Part shown: positions 23,115 to 31,790 of the stretch, piece after piece
Position numbering within the stretch: position 1 is the stretch's first letter
How the letters are laid out: the number at the start of each line of letters is the position of its first letter
Assembly (NCBI RefSeq): GCF_027706745.1
Contig: NZ_JAQFWP010000002.1
Coordinates: 62,001-126,000 of the forward strand
Direction of reading: 5' to 3'
Source of the DNA: Nocardiopsis suaedae
GTDB taxonomy: Bacteria > Actinomycetota > Actinomycetes > Streptosporangiales > Streptosporangiaceae
Length of the DNA stretch: 64,000 nt
Program-made: the position numbers and the translations under genes
The notes under the pieces: model-generated
Told to the model about the DNA's origin: nothing
What the model saw: only the letters and a program-made list of their open reading frames with translations
Databases searched by the model: none

Positions 23115-24092
23115 TCACAGCAGCTGGATGGCCAGGGCGCCGGCGGCGAGCAGCGCAAGGCCCCCGGCGCGCGGCGGCGTCACGGGCCGCTTCGGCAGGC
23201 GGAACAGCCCGTACTGGTCGACGGCGGCGGAGGTGAGCTGCAGTCCGGTCACGGTGAGCGCCACCGTCACCGCGGCGCCGATCTGCGGGATCAGCAGGAA
23301 GGTGCCGGTGACGTAGCCCGCCGCGCAGGCCCCGCCCAGCCACCCCCACCACGGCATGTGCCGCAGCGGTGTGAACCGCGGCCGCGGGGTGCGGCCGGTC
23401 GCCAGGAGCACCGCCAGCACCGCGGCGATGGCGAGCGTGGCCACCGTGAAGCTGACGACGGCCACCGCCAGGGGCTCGACGAGGGTGCCGCGCAGCAGCG
23501 CGTTGACCGCCCCCTGCACCGGGAGCACCGCGCCCGCCGCCAGGCCCAGGACGACCCACCCGGCCAGGGAGGGCGGCCGCCCGTCCCCGTTCGGCGGCGC
23601 CTTGACCGCCACGCCTCCGACCCCCGCGGCCGCGGGGGCCGCCGCCCGCGTCTGGGACCGCACCACGACGGTGATTCCGGCGAGCACCGCCACCGCGCCG
23701 GCCGCCGTCCCGACCGACAGGGGCCGCTGCTCGACGCCGAGCACCCCGAGCAGGTCCAGCGCCACCGACGCGAGCATCTGCCCGGACACGAACAGGCCCA
23801 CGGTGGTCACCGCGCCGAGCCGGGGGATCAGCAGGATCCCGCTGGTGATGTAGAAGGGGCTGGCCAGCCCGCCCAGCAGGTGCCACCAGGGGGCCTCGGG
23901 CACCTGCCCGAGCGCGCCGAGGGACCCGGTGGCCAGGCCGAGCGCCAGCAGCAGCCCGGTGGCCACGCACAGTTGGACGGTCGAGGCGCCGTAGGGCGTT
24001 CCCACGGCCTTGTTGAGCTGGAGGTTCACCGACGCCTGGACCGCGAGCAGGCACCCGATGAGCAGGGCGGCGGCGAGCAGTGCGATGTGCAT
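23115..24092 (-). CDS. DMT-family transporter (duplicated YdcZ/DUF606 type)
   Basis: A 325-residue membrane protein with about ten segments arranged as two similar halves: LLIGCLLAVQASVNLQLNKAVG in the first mirrors LAAGAVLPVQGAVNALLRGTL in the second, and each half has a SPFYITSGILLIPRLGA / GYVTGTFLLIPQIGA stretch. This is the fused form of the DUF606 (YdcZ) drug/metabolite transporters. It probably exports a small molecule. The ATG at 24092 follows GGGAGAGGACC. It is divergent from a TetR gene over a region with two matching operators, the arrangement of an inducible efflux system. Confidence 0.87.
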   Translation of the reverse strand: MHIALLAAALLIGCLLAVQASVNLQLNKAVGTPYGASTVQLCVATGLLLALGLATGSLGALGQVPEAPWWHLLGGLASPFYITSGILLIPRLGAVTTVGLFVSGQMLASVALDLLGVLGVEQRPLSVGTAAGAVAVLAGITVVVRSQTRAAAPAAAGVGGVAVKAPPNGDGRPPSLAGWVVLGLAAGAVLPVQGAVNALLRGTLVEPLAVAVVSFTVATLAIAAVLAVLLATGRTPRPRFTPLRHMPWWGWLGGACAAGYVTGTFLLIPQIGAAVTVALTVTGLQLTSAAVDQYGLFRLPKRPVTPPRAGGLALLAAGALAIQLL

Positions 24093-24111
24093 GGTCCTCT
24101 CCCGGTCAAAT

Positions 24112-24124
24112 GGACAGGCTGTCC
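24112..24124. promoter_or_regulatory. TetR operator 1 of the exporter/TetR pair
   Basis: GGACAG-G-CTGTCC with the extended form TGGACAGGCTGTCCGCTT. It lies just upstream of the exporter gene and matches operator 2 read on the other strand, including the flanking GCTT. Confidence 0.72.
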
Positions 24125-24152
24125 GCTTCTCGCTCCCATCATGCATTCAAGC

Positions 24153-24165
24153 GGACACGGTGTCC
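24153..24165. promoter_or_regulatory. TetR operator 2 of the exporter/TetR pair
   Basis: GGACAC-G-GTGTCC. Read on the minus strand the extended site is TGGACACCGTGTCCGCTT, matching operator 1 at 15 of 18 positions. It is 33 bp before the TetR start codon. Confidence 0.72.
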
Positions 24166-24197
24166 ACATAACCGAGGGAATCCGTTAGCATCGGGCC

Positions 24198-24833
24198 ATG
24201 GAGAACGGAGCCGGACACCCCGAGGGCCTGCTGCTCGACGAACCGTCCGTGGGCGCGCCCGCCGGGCGCCGCCCCCGCGCCGACGCGGCCCGCAACCGCG
24301 CGCAGATCCTGGCCGCCGCCCGCCGCCTGTTCGCCGAGAAGGACCCCCGGGCCGTCACCATGGGCGACATCGCGCGCGCGGCCGGGGTCGGCCGCGCCAC
24401 CCTCTACCGGCGCTTCCCCGACACCGCCTCGGTCGCCGTCGCGCTCCTCGACGAGCACGAGCGCGAACTCCAGGGCGCGATGATCTCCGGCCCCCCGCCC
24501 CTGGGCCCCGGCGCGCCCCCTGAGGAGCGCCTGGCGGCCTTCTACGCCGCCATGGTCGACCTCCTCGACCGCCACCTGCCGCTGCTGCTGGGCGCCGAGA
24601 CCGGCGAGCGCCGCTACACCACCGGCGCCTACGCCTTCTGGCGCGCGCACCTGCGCGTGCTCGCGCGCGCGGCCGGGGCCCCCGACCCCGAGGCGCTCGT
24701 CGAGCCGCTGCTGGCCCCGCTGGCCCCCGAGGCCTTCGCCCACCAGCGCGACCGGGCCGGGCTGTCGCCCGCGCGCATCGCCGCCGCCCTCGCCTGGAGC
24801 GCGCGCCGCCTCCTCGGCGGGCAAGACCGCTGA
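24198..24833 (+). CDS. TetR family transcriptional regulator
   Basis: A 211-residue regulator. After a 28-residue variable N-terminus the helix-turn-helix reads RNRAQILAAARRLFAEKD, then TMGDIARAAGVGRATLYRRFPD. The C-terminal domain is Ala/Leu-rich and probably senses the compound exported by the divergent DMT transporter. Two near-identical operators in the 105-bp gap, one near each gene, point to repression of both. Whether its ligand is azomycin or an intermediate is an open but testable idea. Confidence 0.9.
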   Translation: MENGAGHPEGLLLDEPSVGAPAGRRPRADAARNRAQILAAARRLFAEKDPRAVTMGDIARAAGVGRATLYRRFPDTASVAVALLDEHERELQGAMISGPPPLGPGAPPEERLAAFYAAMVDLLDRHLPLLLGAETGERRYTTGAYAFWRAHLRVLARAAGAPDPEALVEPLLAPLAPEAFAHQRDRAGLSPARIAAALAWSARRLLGGQDR

Positions 24834-25136
24834 ACGTCACACTCCTGTTGCCGAACGGGCACACGGTCGTTTCCGGTCAGACCGCAATTACCCCATTGAC
24901 CTCGGAAATCCTCGTGGTTCGATGTGATTCGACCAGGTAAGGGGGTATTGGCGGTTCGACATGCCGGGTACATCGTGCGGTTGGTGAAGAAACACCGACG
25001 ATCATTGGCGACCGAGATCCTGAACAATGCCTCACCATAGGTATGGGGTAGACAGGGCTCGGGTGGAGTCCGGGTGCCGTCGTGCCCTCGGATCAGCAGT
25101 GCCCGGTCCGGTGTGAGGAGAGATGGGGGAGGCGTG
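24834..25136. other. Upstream region of the conjugation-like locus
   Basis: A 303-bp AT-richer region containing no convincing gene. It should hold the promoter for the genes from 25137 on. TAGGTATGG near 25037 could be part of a -10 region, but no -35 is convincing. No oriT-like or attachment repeat was identified. Confidence 0.35.
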
Positions 25137-26108
25137 ATGGCTCGCAGGTCGACCGCGCGGAGCGGCGGTACCCCCGAGGCCGCCGACGCGGCCGACGACG
25201 TGCGCGGGGGAGCGGGCCGCCTGCGGCGGCCCCGTGCCGGTTCGGGCGGCCGCTGGTGGGTCTGGGTCGGCCGCGCCGTCCTGTGGGCCTTCATCATCGT
25301 CGTCCTGTTCAACGGCGTCTGGCACCCCCTGCGGGAGGGCATCGCGACCCCGTCCGACGACGGCGGCGCCCAGGAGGAGCCGCAGGAGGAGCGGTTCCCC
25401 GAGGCGGCCGCGGGCGCGTTCGCGGGGCGCTTCGCCGAGCACTACCTCAACGCCCCCGAGGACGGCGCCGAGGCCGACCGGGCCACGGCGCTCGCCGAGT
25501 TCGTCCCCGAGGGCGACGCCGACGCGTTCAACGTCCCGGCCGGGTCGCTGACGGGGTCGGAGATCCAGGTCGTCACCGTCACCCCCGAGGACGCCAACAA
25601 CGCCGTGGTGACCCTCAGCGCGCAGGTCAACGGCGAGCCCATGAGCCTGGACGTGCCCGTCTACGCCGAGGACGCCTCCTCCCTGGTGGTGTCCGGCCCG
25701 CCGGCCCTGCTGGCCGCGCCGGACAAGGCCGACCTGCCCGAGGCGCCCGGGGGCGAGGGCGACTCCGAGGCCCGCGAGGAGCTGGAGCCGGTGCTGACCT
25801 CGTTCTTCGAGGCCTACGCCGAGACGCCCGAGCACCTGACGCGCTACGTGGAGAACGGCGCGACCGTGGCCCGCCTCCCGCAGGGGGCCCTGGAGTTCGG
25901 GGGCCTCGACGACGTGGCGGTACCCGCGCGCGGCGAGGTGGGGGAGGATGATGTACGCCAGGCCACGGCGACCGTGGAGTGGCGGATCCCCGGAGGCGGC
26001 GACGAGGCCGCCACCCTCACGCAGAGCTACCGGATCACCGTCGTCCGTTCCGACGGCGAGTGGTACGTGCGGGACCTCCAGGGGGCTCCGCACTCCTTCG
26101 GGCGCTGA
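25137..26108 (+). CDS. Conjugal transfer protein, TcpC-like
   Basis: A 323-residue protein with a charged Arg-rich N-terminus, one membrane helix (about residues 40-62, WWVWVGRAVLWAFIIVVLFN) and a large extracellular part made of two related domains (about 90-195 and 215-320, both of the alpha-beta NTF2-like kind seen in TcpC and VirB8). TcpC anchors the type IV secretion channel of Gram-positive conjugation systems. It opens a run of genes whose order matches the conserved actinobacterial SCO688x-type locus. The ATG at 25137 follows GGGGGAGGCG; the longer frame at 25074 is less likely. Confidence 0.75.
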   Translation: MARRSTARSGGTPEAADAADDVRGGAGRLRRPRAGSGGRWWVWVGRAVLWAFIIVVLFNGVWHPLREGIATPSDDGGAQEEPQEERFPEAAAGAFAGRFAEHYLNAPEDGAEADRATALAEFVPEGDADAFNVPAGSLTGSEIQVVTVTPEDANNAVVTLSAQVNGEPMSLDVPVYAEDASSLVVSGPPALLAAPDKADLPEAPGGEGDSEAREELEPVLTSFFEAYAETPEHLTRYVENGATVARLPQGALEFGGLDDVAVPARGEVGEDDVRQATATVEWRIPGGGDEAATLTQSYRITVVRSDGEWYVRDLQGAPHSFGR

Positions 26109-26148
26109 GGCGGCGCTACGGGGTCCCGAGACAAGGAGATCGAAGGCC

Positions 26149-26187
26149 ATGCAGTTCAGACGTGAGGCACGGGAGGACGGCGACTGA
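26149..26187 (+). CDS. 12-codon leader ORF (MQFRREAREDGD)
   Basis: An ATG at 26149 preceded by AAGGAGA at good spacing opens a 12-residue, highly charged ORF that stops one base before the next gene's ATG at 26189. The ribosome site of that gene (GGGAGGAC) lies within the mini-ORF. It may be a translational-coupling leader. No evidence shows the peptide itself has a function. Confidence 0.45.
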   Translation: MQFRREAREDGD

Positions 26188-26188
26188 C

Positions 26189-26506
26189 ATGCTCCCCCTG
26201 TTTTCCAGTGTCGTGCACGCGGTGTCGGACGCGGTCGGGCCGATCGTGCTCGCGGCGGCCGATGCGCCGCCCGAGGACTCCCTGGACACCCAGGGGCTCG
26301 CGGAATGGCTCCGGGGATTCTTCGGGCCGCTGTTCCTGGTGATCGTCTCGGTGGTCGCGATCTTCTTCCTCTTCACGCGAGAGATCACCCGGTTTGTCCA
26401 ATTTGTTCTTCTTGCGATCTTCATCGGGATCGTCTTCTACGTGCCCCAGATCATCGAGGTGACGGCGACCGCCCTTGCGCGCGCCGTGGGCGTTCCGGTC
26501 GATTAG
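26189..26506 (+). CDS. Small membrane protein of the conjugation locus
   Basis: A 105-residue protein with a hydrophobic N-terminus, a short acidic loop (DAPPEDSLDTQGLAEWLRGF) and two membrane helices (about residues 44-62 and 68-88), ending VGVPVD. Size and position, between TcpC- and TcpE-like genes, fit the small TcpD/pilin-like or channel subunits of Gram-positive conjugation systems. No specific family motif is recognised. Its stop codon overlaps the ribosome site of the next gene (TTAGGAGG). Confidence 0.7.
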   Translation: MLPLFSSVVHAVSDAVGPIVLAAADAPPEDSLDTQGLAEWLRGFFGPLFLVIVSVVAIFFLFTREITRFVQFVLLAIFIGIVFYVPQIIEVTATALARAVGVPVD

Positions 26507-26518
26507 GAGGCCCAGCGG

Positions 26519-29500
26519 ATGGACCTGCCCACGTACACCAACATCTGGCGTATCGAGAAGCGGCTGTACAAGCTGTACGACTTCCGGCTTCCCCAGCCGC
26601 TCTCGGTCGTCACGCTCGGTGTGTTCCTGGGCGTCCTCGCCGTGTGGATCCTCCTGATGAGCCTGCTGAACGTCCCGCTCAAGACGCCCTGGCACGTCGT
26701 GTGGATCGTGCCGCCCCTGGTCATCACCTTCCTGGCCACCCGGCCGGTGATCGAGGGCAAGCGGCTCACCGAACTGCTGCTGTCGCAGATCCGCTTCCTG
26801 GCCGAGTCCCGGGTGTACACCCGGCTCGCGCCCGAGCACGAGCCGTCCGAGGTCCGGGTCGAGGTGCGCGTGTGGCACCGCGACCCGGACCTCCCCCTTC
26901 CGGAGGTCGCCAAGTCCCGCAAGGGCACCGGCAGGATCGCGAAGAAGGGCACCGCGAAACAGCGCGGCGGGCTGCGCGCACCGGTCCAGGGCACGGCCGA
27001 GGCCGAGCCGCTGATGCTGGAACCGGCCCTTGAGGAGGCCGGGGCCGCCGAGGCGCCGGTCCGGGCGGCGGAGCCGCCGGCGCCGGGCGATCGCGTGGCG
27101 GCCGTCGCCGCCCCGGAGCGTCCCCGGGGCAAGCGCTCGCCGGAGCCGCTCAAGCTCAACCGCGGCAAGCCCGTCTCTGAACCGGTCGGCCCTCCGGAGC
27201 CCGAGGAGGAGCCGCGGGAGGCGGTGCAGGAGACGCAGGAGGCACCTTCCCCGGAGGCGGGGGAGGAGCGCGTCGAGCCCTCCATCGTCTCGGAGGCCCC
27301 CGAGCCCGAACCGCTCCCCGAGGAGCCCGAGCCCCTGCCGGCCGAACCGGTGCGCGCCGAGCCGCCGAGGTTCGCCGTTCCCGAGCCCGTCCGGGACGAG
27401 CCCGCTCCCGAGCCCTCCCATGAGCCCGCGGCCGCCGCACGGGCCGAGCCTGCGCCCGCCCCCAAGCGCGGTCTCGGCATCAAGGTGCTCAACTACTTCG
27501 GGTTCGCCCTCAACAAGGCGCAGCCGAAGGCCGCCCAGGACACTCAGGCCGCCGAGGAGATGTCCGAGGACGTCACCGCGCAGCGGCCCGGCGGCTCGCT
27601 GACCCGCCCCACCTCTCTGGAGCGCGCGCAGGCGGCGGACCGCGCCCGCCAACGCGGCGAACTGCGCAGGGAGAACGAGGAGTGGCTCAACGCCTACCGC
27701 TCTTCAGACGCCTCGGGCTCCCCGGGGGCGGACCCGGCGGTGGAGTTCGACGAGATCTATGAGCCCGGCGGTGTGGAGGATGCTCCGGCCGCTGAAGAGG
27801 ACGGTCCCAAACCCGACAAGGAGGCCCGCCGCCGCGCCGAGGAGATGATGGCGGCACCGGCGCCCGAGGAGCCGCACACGGACCTCCCTCCGGACGAGGG
27901 CGTGCGCGTGATCGAGTTCGCCCCTGAAGAGGCCGAGGAGGCGGTGCCGGTCCAGGAGGCGGCCGAGCACCCCGCCGAGCACGCCGTCGAGCGTCCCATC
28001 GAGCGCGACGAGAGCGCCCACCGGCGCCTGCGCGGCCGGATCCAGGGCAAGCAGGTGGAGCGCCGCCTCGCGCGCGAGCGTGAGCGCGTGGCGCCCCCGC
28101 CGCCCCTTCAGCAGGCACAGGCGACCGGCGCCCCGGCGACGCCGGAGGAGGCCGCCCGGCAGGCGGTCGGCACTGAGGGCGAGGAGCGCGGCCGCCGCCC
28201 GCACGCGGCGCCGTGGGAACTCCCGGAGCACGGCGGCCAGAAGCGCGCCGACGCCCGTGCCGACGTTCGCGCCCATGACGGCGTCGAGGGCGGTGCCCAG
28301 GACGGTGCCGGGGACGGCGCTCAGCCCGCGACGGATGGGGTCGCCCCGGAGCAGGGCGCCAAGGGGCCCGAGGGGGCCAAGGCCGCCAAGAGCGCTCAGG
28401 AGGAGCGGCTGGAGGTCCTCGACCGCCACCTGGAGCGCCTGGAGGAGGAAGAGCGGGAGGCGGACCCCGTGCCGCCGCAGCCCCGCTTCGCCGAGTCCGA
28501 GGACGTCGAGCGCACCAAGCGCCGCCGTGAGGGCTGGTTCACCGAGGAGCGCGCGGAGCGCCCGGCGCAGGGCGATGCCCGCGACGCCGAAGGGCCGACC
28601 GAGCCCGTCCCTGCCGAGGCCGCGCCCGCTGAGGCCGGGGTCCAGGAGGACCAGAAGGCCCCGGAGGACAAGGGCGACCAGAAGCCCCAGGAGGGGGCGG
28701 AGGCACGCCCCTCGGAAGCGGACAGGGCGGACAAGCCCGGACTCCAGCTCGACCACGGCACGGGCGAGCACGAGAGTTTCGTCGCGACGGCCGAGGAGGC
28801 GGAATCGGCGACGGCTCACGAGCCGGAGAAGTCGTCCCAGAAGGCGCCGCCCCAGAAGACCCCGTCGAAGCCGGCCACCGAGCTGGACCACGGGACCGGC
28901 GAGCACGAGAGCTACGCCGTCACCGCCACGGCCGACGACGGGGCGCCCGAGGCGGCTGCGGTTGAGGCCGAGGCGGCACCCGAGCCCGAGGCCCCGGCCA
29001 AGCCTGCCACCGAGCTGGACCATGGCACCGGCGAGCACGAGAGCTTCGCGGCGACGGCCGAGCCGCCGGTGGGCGGCGCCGACGACAAGGCGCCGCGGCA
29101 GCCCCAGGTGTCGGAGGCAGAGCACCCGGCCACCAATGCGGGCCCGACCACGGACACCAGCACGGGCACCGGTCAGGCCGAGGCGGCGACGCCGGAGCCC
29201 TCGGAGCCCTCGAAGCCCGTGATGCAGCTCGACCACGGCACGGGCGAGCACGAGAGCTTCGCGGCGACGGCCGCCAGGCCCGACGACGCGGACGGGACCT
29301 CCGCTGAAGCGCGCGCGTCGGCCGATTCGACGCCCGGATCCACCACGACGCCCGGCTCCACCACGGCGGGTTCGAGTCAGGGCAGCGGGGAGACCACCGA
29401 GGAGCGCACAGCTTCCCCGACCCCGTCCGTACCGTCTGCGCGGCCCACACCCTCCGATGGATCTTCCGGCAAGGCTGACGAAGCGGAATCGGCCGCAGAC

Positions 29501-31708
29501 CAGGACGGCGAGGCCGCGGCTTCTGCGGTGACGGACCGCGCCGACGGCCCGGACGCGCACGCAGCCCGAGCCACCGACGCCGGTCGGTCCGAAGTGGCGT
29601 CCGACGCGGCCTCCACGAACGAGGACGCGGACGCGGACGACGTCAAGACCCAGGACCTGCCGCACGCGGCCTCCGCGCGCGCGGAGGCGGGTTCTCCGGA
29701 AACGGATGCCCGCGAAGACCAGGCATCCGCCGACGCGGCGCCTGCTGACGGCCGGGCTTCGTCGGCCACCGGTCTGACCGACGAGTCCGCCCTGGCCCAC
29801 GTCGCCGAACAGCCGACCAAGGACGCCGAGCGGGAGGCGTCGACGCCGAAGACCGCCGAGAGGGCAGCGGCCGCCGACGAGCCGTCCGCCCCCGATCGGC
29901 CCGCCCCCGATCGGCCCGACGACGCCTCGCGGAAGTCCGGCGACGAGGCCGCCGCACGCGGAAGCGAGATGGCTGAAGCCGCGAAGCCGACCCCGGCTTC
30001 GTCCCCGGCCTCGTCCCCCGCATCCGTCAAGCCCTTCACCGAGCTGGACCACGGGACCGGCGAGCACGAGAGCTACGCCGCCACTGCCCAGCCCGAAGAA
30101 GAGCCGCACCGCGCCACCGACGACGACCTGACCGCCGCCGAGGAGGCCGCGCTGCGCGCGCGCCAAGCCGCGTCCCGCCGCCCGGCCCAGGAGCCCGCCG
30201 CGCCCGCCGCGCCCGCCGAGCCCGCCGAGTCCGCGGAATCCGCCGCGCCCGCAAAGCCCTCCCGGCGCTCCCAGCCCGCCGAGGTCAACGACATCCTGGA
30301 ACGGTCGCGGCGGCTCTCGCGCTCCATGCGCAGCAACCCGACGGGCTCCCAGAGCGCGGTGCGCCACGAGCCCAAGCACACGGCCCGGGGCGCCGACGCT
30401 CCGAGCACCGATCCTCGCGACACCGATCCTCGCGACACCGACCCTCGCGACACCGGCTCCCGCAACAGCGGCCCGGCGGAGAGCTCCCCCGAACCCTCCG
30501 CCGCGTCCTCCGGCGAGACCCGCCGGCCCTCCGAGTCGGGCCCGGCGCAGACCGGCGAGGGGGTCTTCAGCAAGGTCGCCGAGAACGCACGCCGCCTCAA
30601 CAACCTCTTCGGCCAGGACGGCGACCGCGCCAAGGGCGCCTCCGAGACCGGGACCGACCCCGAGGTCGTCGAACTCGCCCCGGACGGTTCCGGAACCGGC
30701 CCCGCCTCCGACTCCGACACCGACGACAAGCCCGAGCTCCAGCTCGACCACGGCACCGGTGAGCAGCGGCGCCTCAGCCCTGCCGACCGGGCGCGCGCCG
30801 CCGCCGAGGCCGCCGGGACCGACACCGGCGCCACCCGCGGCTGGCGGCGCCTGGCCCGCGTCGTCACCGGCGGCTCCAACGCGCCCAAGCACGAGCTGCC
30901 CGCCGGGGACGTCGCCCGTCTGCGCATGGACATCGGCGGGCCGCGCAGCGTGGTCGTGCTCGGCTGCACCGGCGGCGCCGGGCAGACGATCACCTCGCTC
31001 ATGCTCGGCCACACCCTGGCGTCCTACCGGGACGAGCGGGTCGTCGCCGTCGACGTGAACCCGGGCGTCAACGGCCTCTCCCGCAGGATCCGCAGCGCGA
31101 CCCCGGAGACGCTCACCTCCCTGCTCGCCAACGCCGAATCGGTCGACGGGTACGCGGACATGCGCCGCTACACCACCCAGACCGGAACCGGCCTGGAGGT
31201 CGTCTCCACCCTCGACGACCCGTACGTGCAGACCCTGGACGACCGCGACTACGCGGGCCTGGCCGAGCTGCTGTCCGCCCACTACGAGGTGGCCCTGCTC
31301 GACCCGGCCGCCACCGGTGTGGCGCGCGCGCTGCCCACCGCCGACGGCCTGGTCCTGGTGGCCCCGGCGAGCGCCGACGCCGCGCGCTCGGTCGCCATGA
31401 CCTTCGAGTGGCTGGACGGGCACGGGTACGCGGCGCTGCGCTCCCGCTCCGTCGTGGTCATCAACGGGGTGAGCAAGCGCAGCCTCAACGACGTCGACGA
31501 GGCCGAGCAGGTGGCCCGCGGGCGCTGCCGCGCCATCGTGCGCGTCCCCTGGGACGACCACGTGGCCCAGGGGAAGCTGGGGGACACCGCGAGCCTGCGG
31601 TCCAGCACGCGGCGCGCCCACGCGGCCCTCGGCGGGGTGCTGATGCACGCCGTGTCCCCGGCGGGGCAGCAGCCGTCCAACCGCGCCCCCTCGGAGGCCC
31701 GCCGATGA
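26519..31708 (+). CDS. Giant TcpE-like/ParA-like fusion protein with LDHGTG repeats
   Basis: A 1729-residue protein in three parts. Residues 1-140 form a TcpE/PrgI-like membrane head: YTNIWRIEKRLYKLYDFRLP, then two membrane helices around 35-85. Residues about 150-1450 are disordered, rich in Ala, Glu, Pro and Ser, and contain six copies of LDHGTGE at about residues 744, 789, 833, 904, 1176 and 1409, five of them with HES-F/Y-x-A/V-TA after it. Residues about 1465-1710 form a ParA/MinD-like domain (VVVLGCTGGAGQTITSL, then VVAVDVNPG). The P-loop reads GGAGQT, so the essential lysine is replaced by Gln, and the first lysine of the deviant Walker A is also missing: ATP hydrolysis is doubtful. 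The ATG follows TTAGGAGG. It is probably a scaffold linking the secretion channel to cytoplasmic partners. Confidence 0.8.
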   Translation: MDLPTYTNIWRIEKRLYKLYDFRLPQPLSVVTLGVFLGVLAVWILLMSLLNVPLKTPWHVVWIVPPLVITFLATRPVIEGKRLTELLLSQIRFLAESRVYTRLAPEHEPSEVRVEVRVWHRDPDLPLPEVAKSRKGTGRIAKKGTAKQRGGLRAPVQGTAEAEPLMLEPALEEAGAAEAPVRAAEPPAPGDRVAAVAAPERPRGKRSPEPLKLNRGKPVSEPVGPPEPEEEPREAVQETQEAPSPEAGEERVEPSIVSEAPEPEPLPEEPEPLPAEPVRAEPPRFAVPEPVRDEPAPEPSHEPAAAARAEPAPAPKRGLGIKVLNYFGFALNKAQPKAAQDTQAAEEMSEDVTAQRPGGSLTRPTSLERAQAADRARQRGELRRENEEWLNAYRSSDASGSPGADPAVEFDEIYEPGGVEDAPAAEEDGPKPDKEARRRAEEMMAAPAPEEPHTDLPPDEGVRVIEFAPEEAEEAVPVQEAAEHPAEHAVERPIERDESAHRRLRGRIQGKQVERRLARERERVAPPPPLQQAQATGAPATPEEAARQAVGTEGEERGRRPHAAPWELPEHGGQKRADARADVRAHDGVEGGAQDGAGDGAQPATDGVAPEQGAKGPEGAKAAKSAQEERLEVLDRHLERLEEEEREADPVPPQPRFAESEDVERTKRRREGWFTEERAERPAQGDARDAEGPTEPVPAEAAPAEAGVQEDQKAPEDKGDQKPQEGAEARPSEADRADKPGLQLDHGTGEHESFVATAEEAESATAHEPEKSSQKAPPQKTPSKPATELDHGTGEHESYAVTATADDGAPEAAAVEAEAAPEPEAPAKPATELDHGTGEHESFAATAEPPVGGADDKAPRQPQVSEAEHPATNAGPTTDTSTGTGQAEAATPEPSEPSKPVMQLDHGTGEHESFAATAARPDDADGTSAEARASADSTPGSTTTPGSTTAGSSQGSGETTEERTASPTPSVPSARPTPSDGSSGKADEAESAADQDGEAAASAVTDRADGPDAHAARATDAGRSEVASDAASTNEDADADDVKTQDLPHAASARAEAGSPETDAREDQASADAAPADGRASSATGLTDESALAHVAEQPTKDAEREASTPKTAERAAAADEPSAPDRPAPDRPDDASRKSGDEAAARGSEMAEAAKPTPASSPASSPASVKPFTELDHGTGEHESYAATAQPEEEPHRATDDDLTAAEEAALRARQAASRRPAQEPAAPAAPAEPAESAESAAPAKPSRRSQPAEVNDILERSRRLSRSMRSNPTGSQSAVRHEPKHTARGADAPSTDPRDTDPRDTDPRDTGSRNSGPAESSPEPSAASSGETRRPSESGPAQTGEGVFSKVAENARRLNNLFGQDGDRAKGASETGTDPEVVELAPDGSGTGPASDSDTDDKPELQLDHGTGEQRRLSPADRARAAAEAAGTDTGATRGWRRLARVVTGGSNAPKHELPAGDVARLRMDIGGPRSVVVLGCTGGAGQTITSLMLGHTLASYRDERVVAVDVNPGVNGLSRRIRSATPETLTSLLANAESVDGYADMRRYTTQTGTGLEVVSTLDDPYVQTLDDRDYAGLAELLSAHYEVALLDPAATGVARALPTADGLVLVAPASADAARSVAMTFEWLDGHGYAALRSRSVVVINGVSKRSLNDVDEAEQVARGRCRAIVRVPWDDHVAQGKLGDTASLRSSTRRAHAALGGVLMHAVSPAGQQPSNRAPSEARR
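28739..30780 (+). repeat. Dispersed LDHGTGEHES protein repeats (coding)
   Basis: Six in-frame repeat units start near 28748, 28883, 29015, 29228, 30044 and 30743. Units 1-5 keep LDHGTGEHES and a following A/V-TA; unit 6 ends LDHGTGEQ. They are separated by 45 to about 270 residues of unrelated disordered sequence, so the motif is conserved while its spacers drift. Confidence 0.85.
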
Positions 31709-31728
31709 CCCGCCCCACCCCCCTCCTC

Positions 31729-31790
31729 GTTGATCTCGGGGCAGTCGGGGTTAACAAAGCCTTCTTAACCCCGACTTCCCCGAGATCAAC
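31729..31790. repeat. 62-bp hairpin repeat, family 2, copy A
   Basis: Arms 31729-31754 and 31765-31790 match at 25 of 26 positions, outer end GTTGATCTCGGGG, with a 10-bp loop. It supplies the TGA stop codon (31786-31788) of the reversed DUF559-type gene and ends the giant-fusion transcription unit. Copies B (32911) and C (51674) are nearly identical. Confidence 0.85.

Noticed and set aside
27704-31648. A 1314-codon open frame on the minus strand opposite the giant fusion gene
   Set aside because: It mirrors the plus-strand gene's codon pattern, is Gly/Arg/Val-rich without domains, and has no ribosome site. The plus-strand protein has recognisable ends and repeats.
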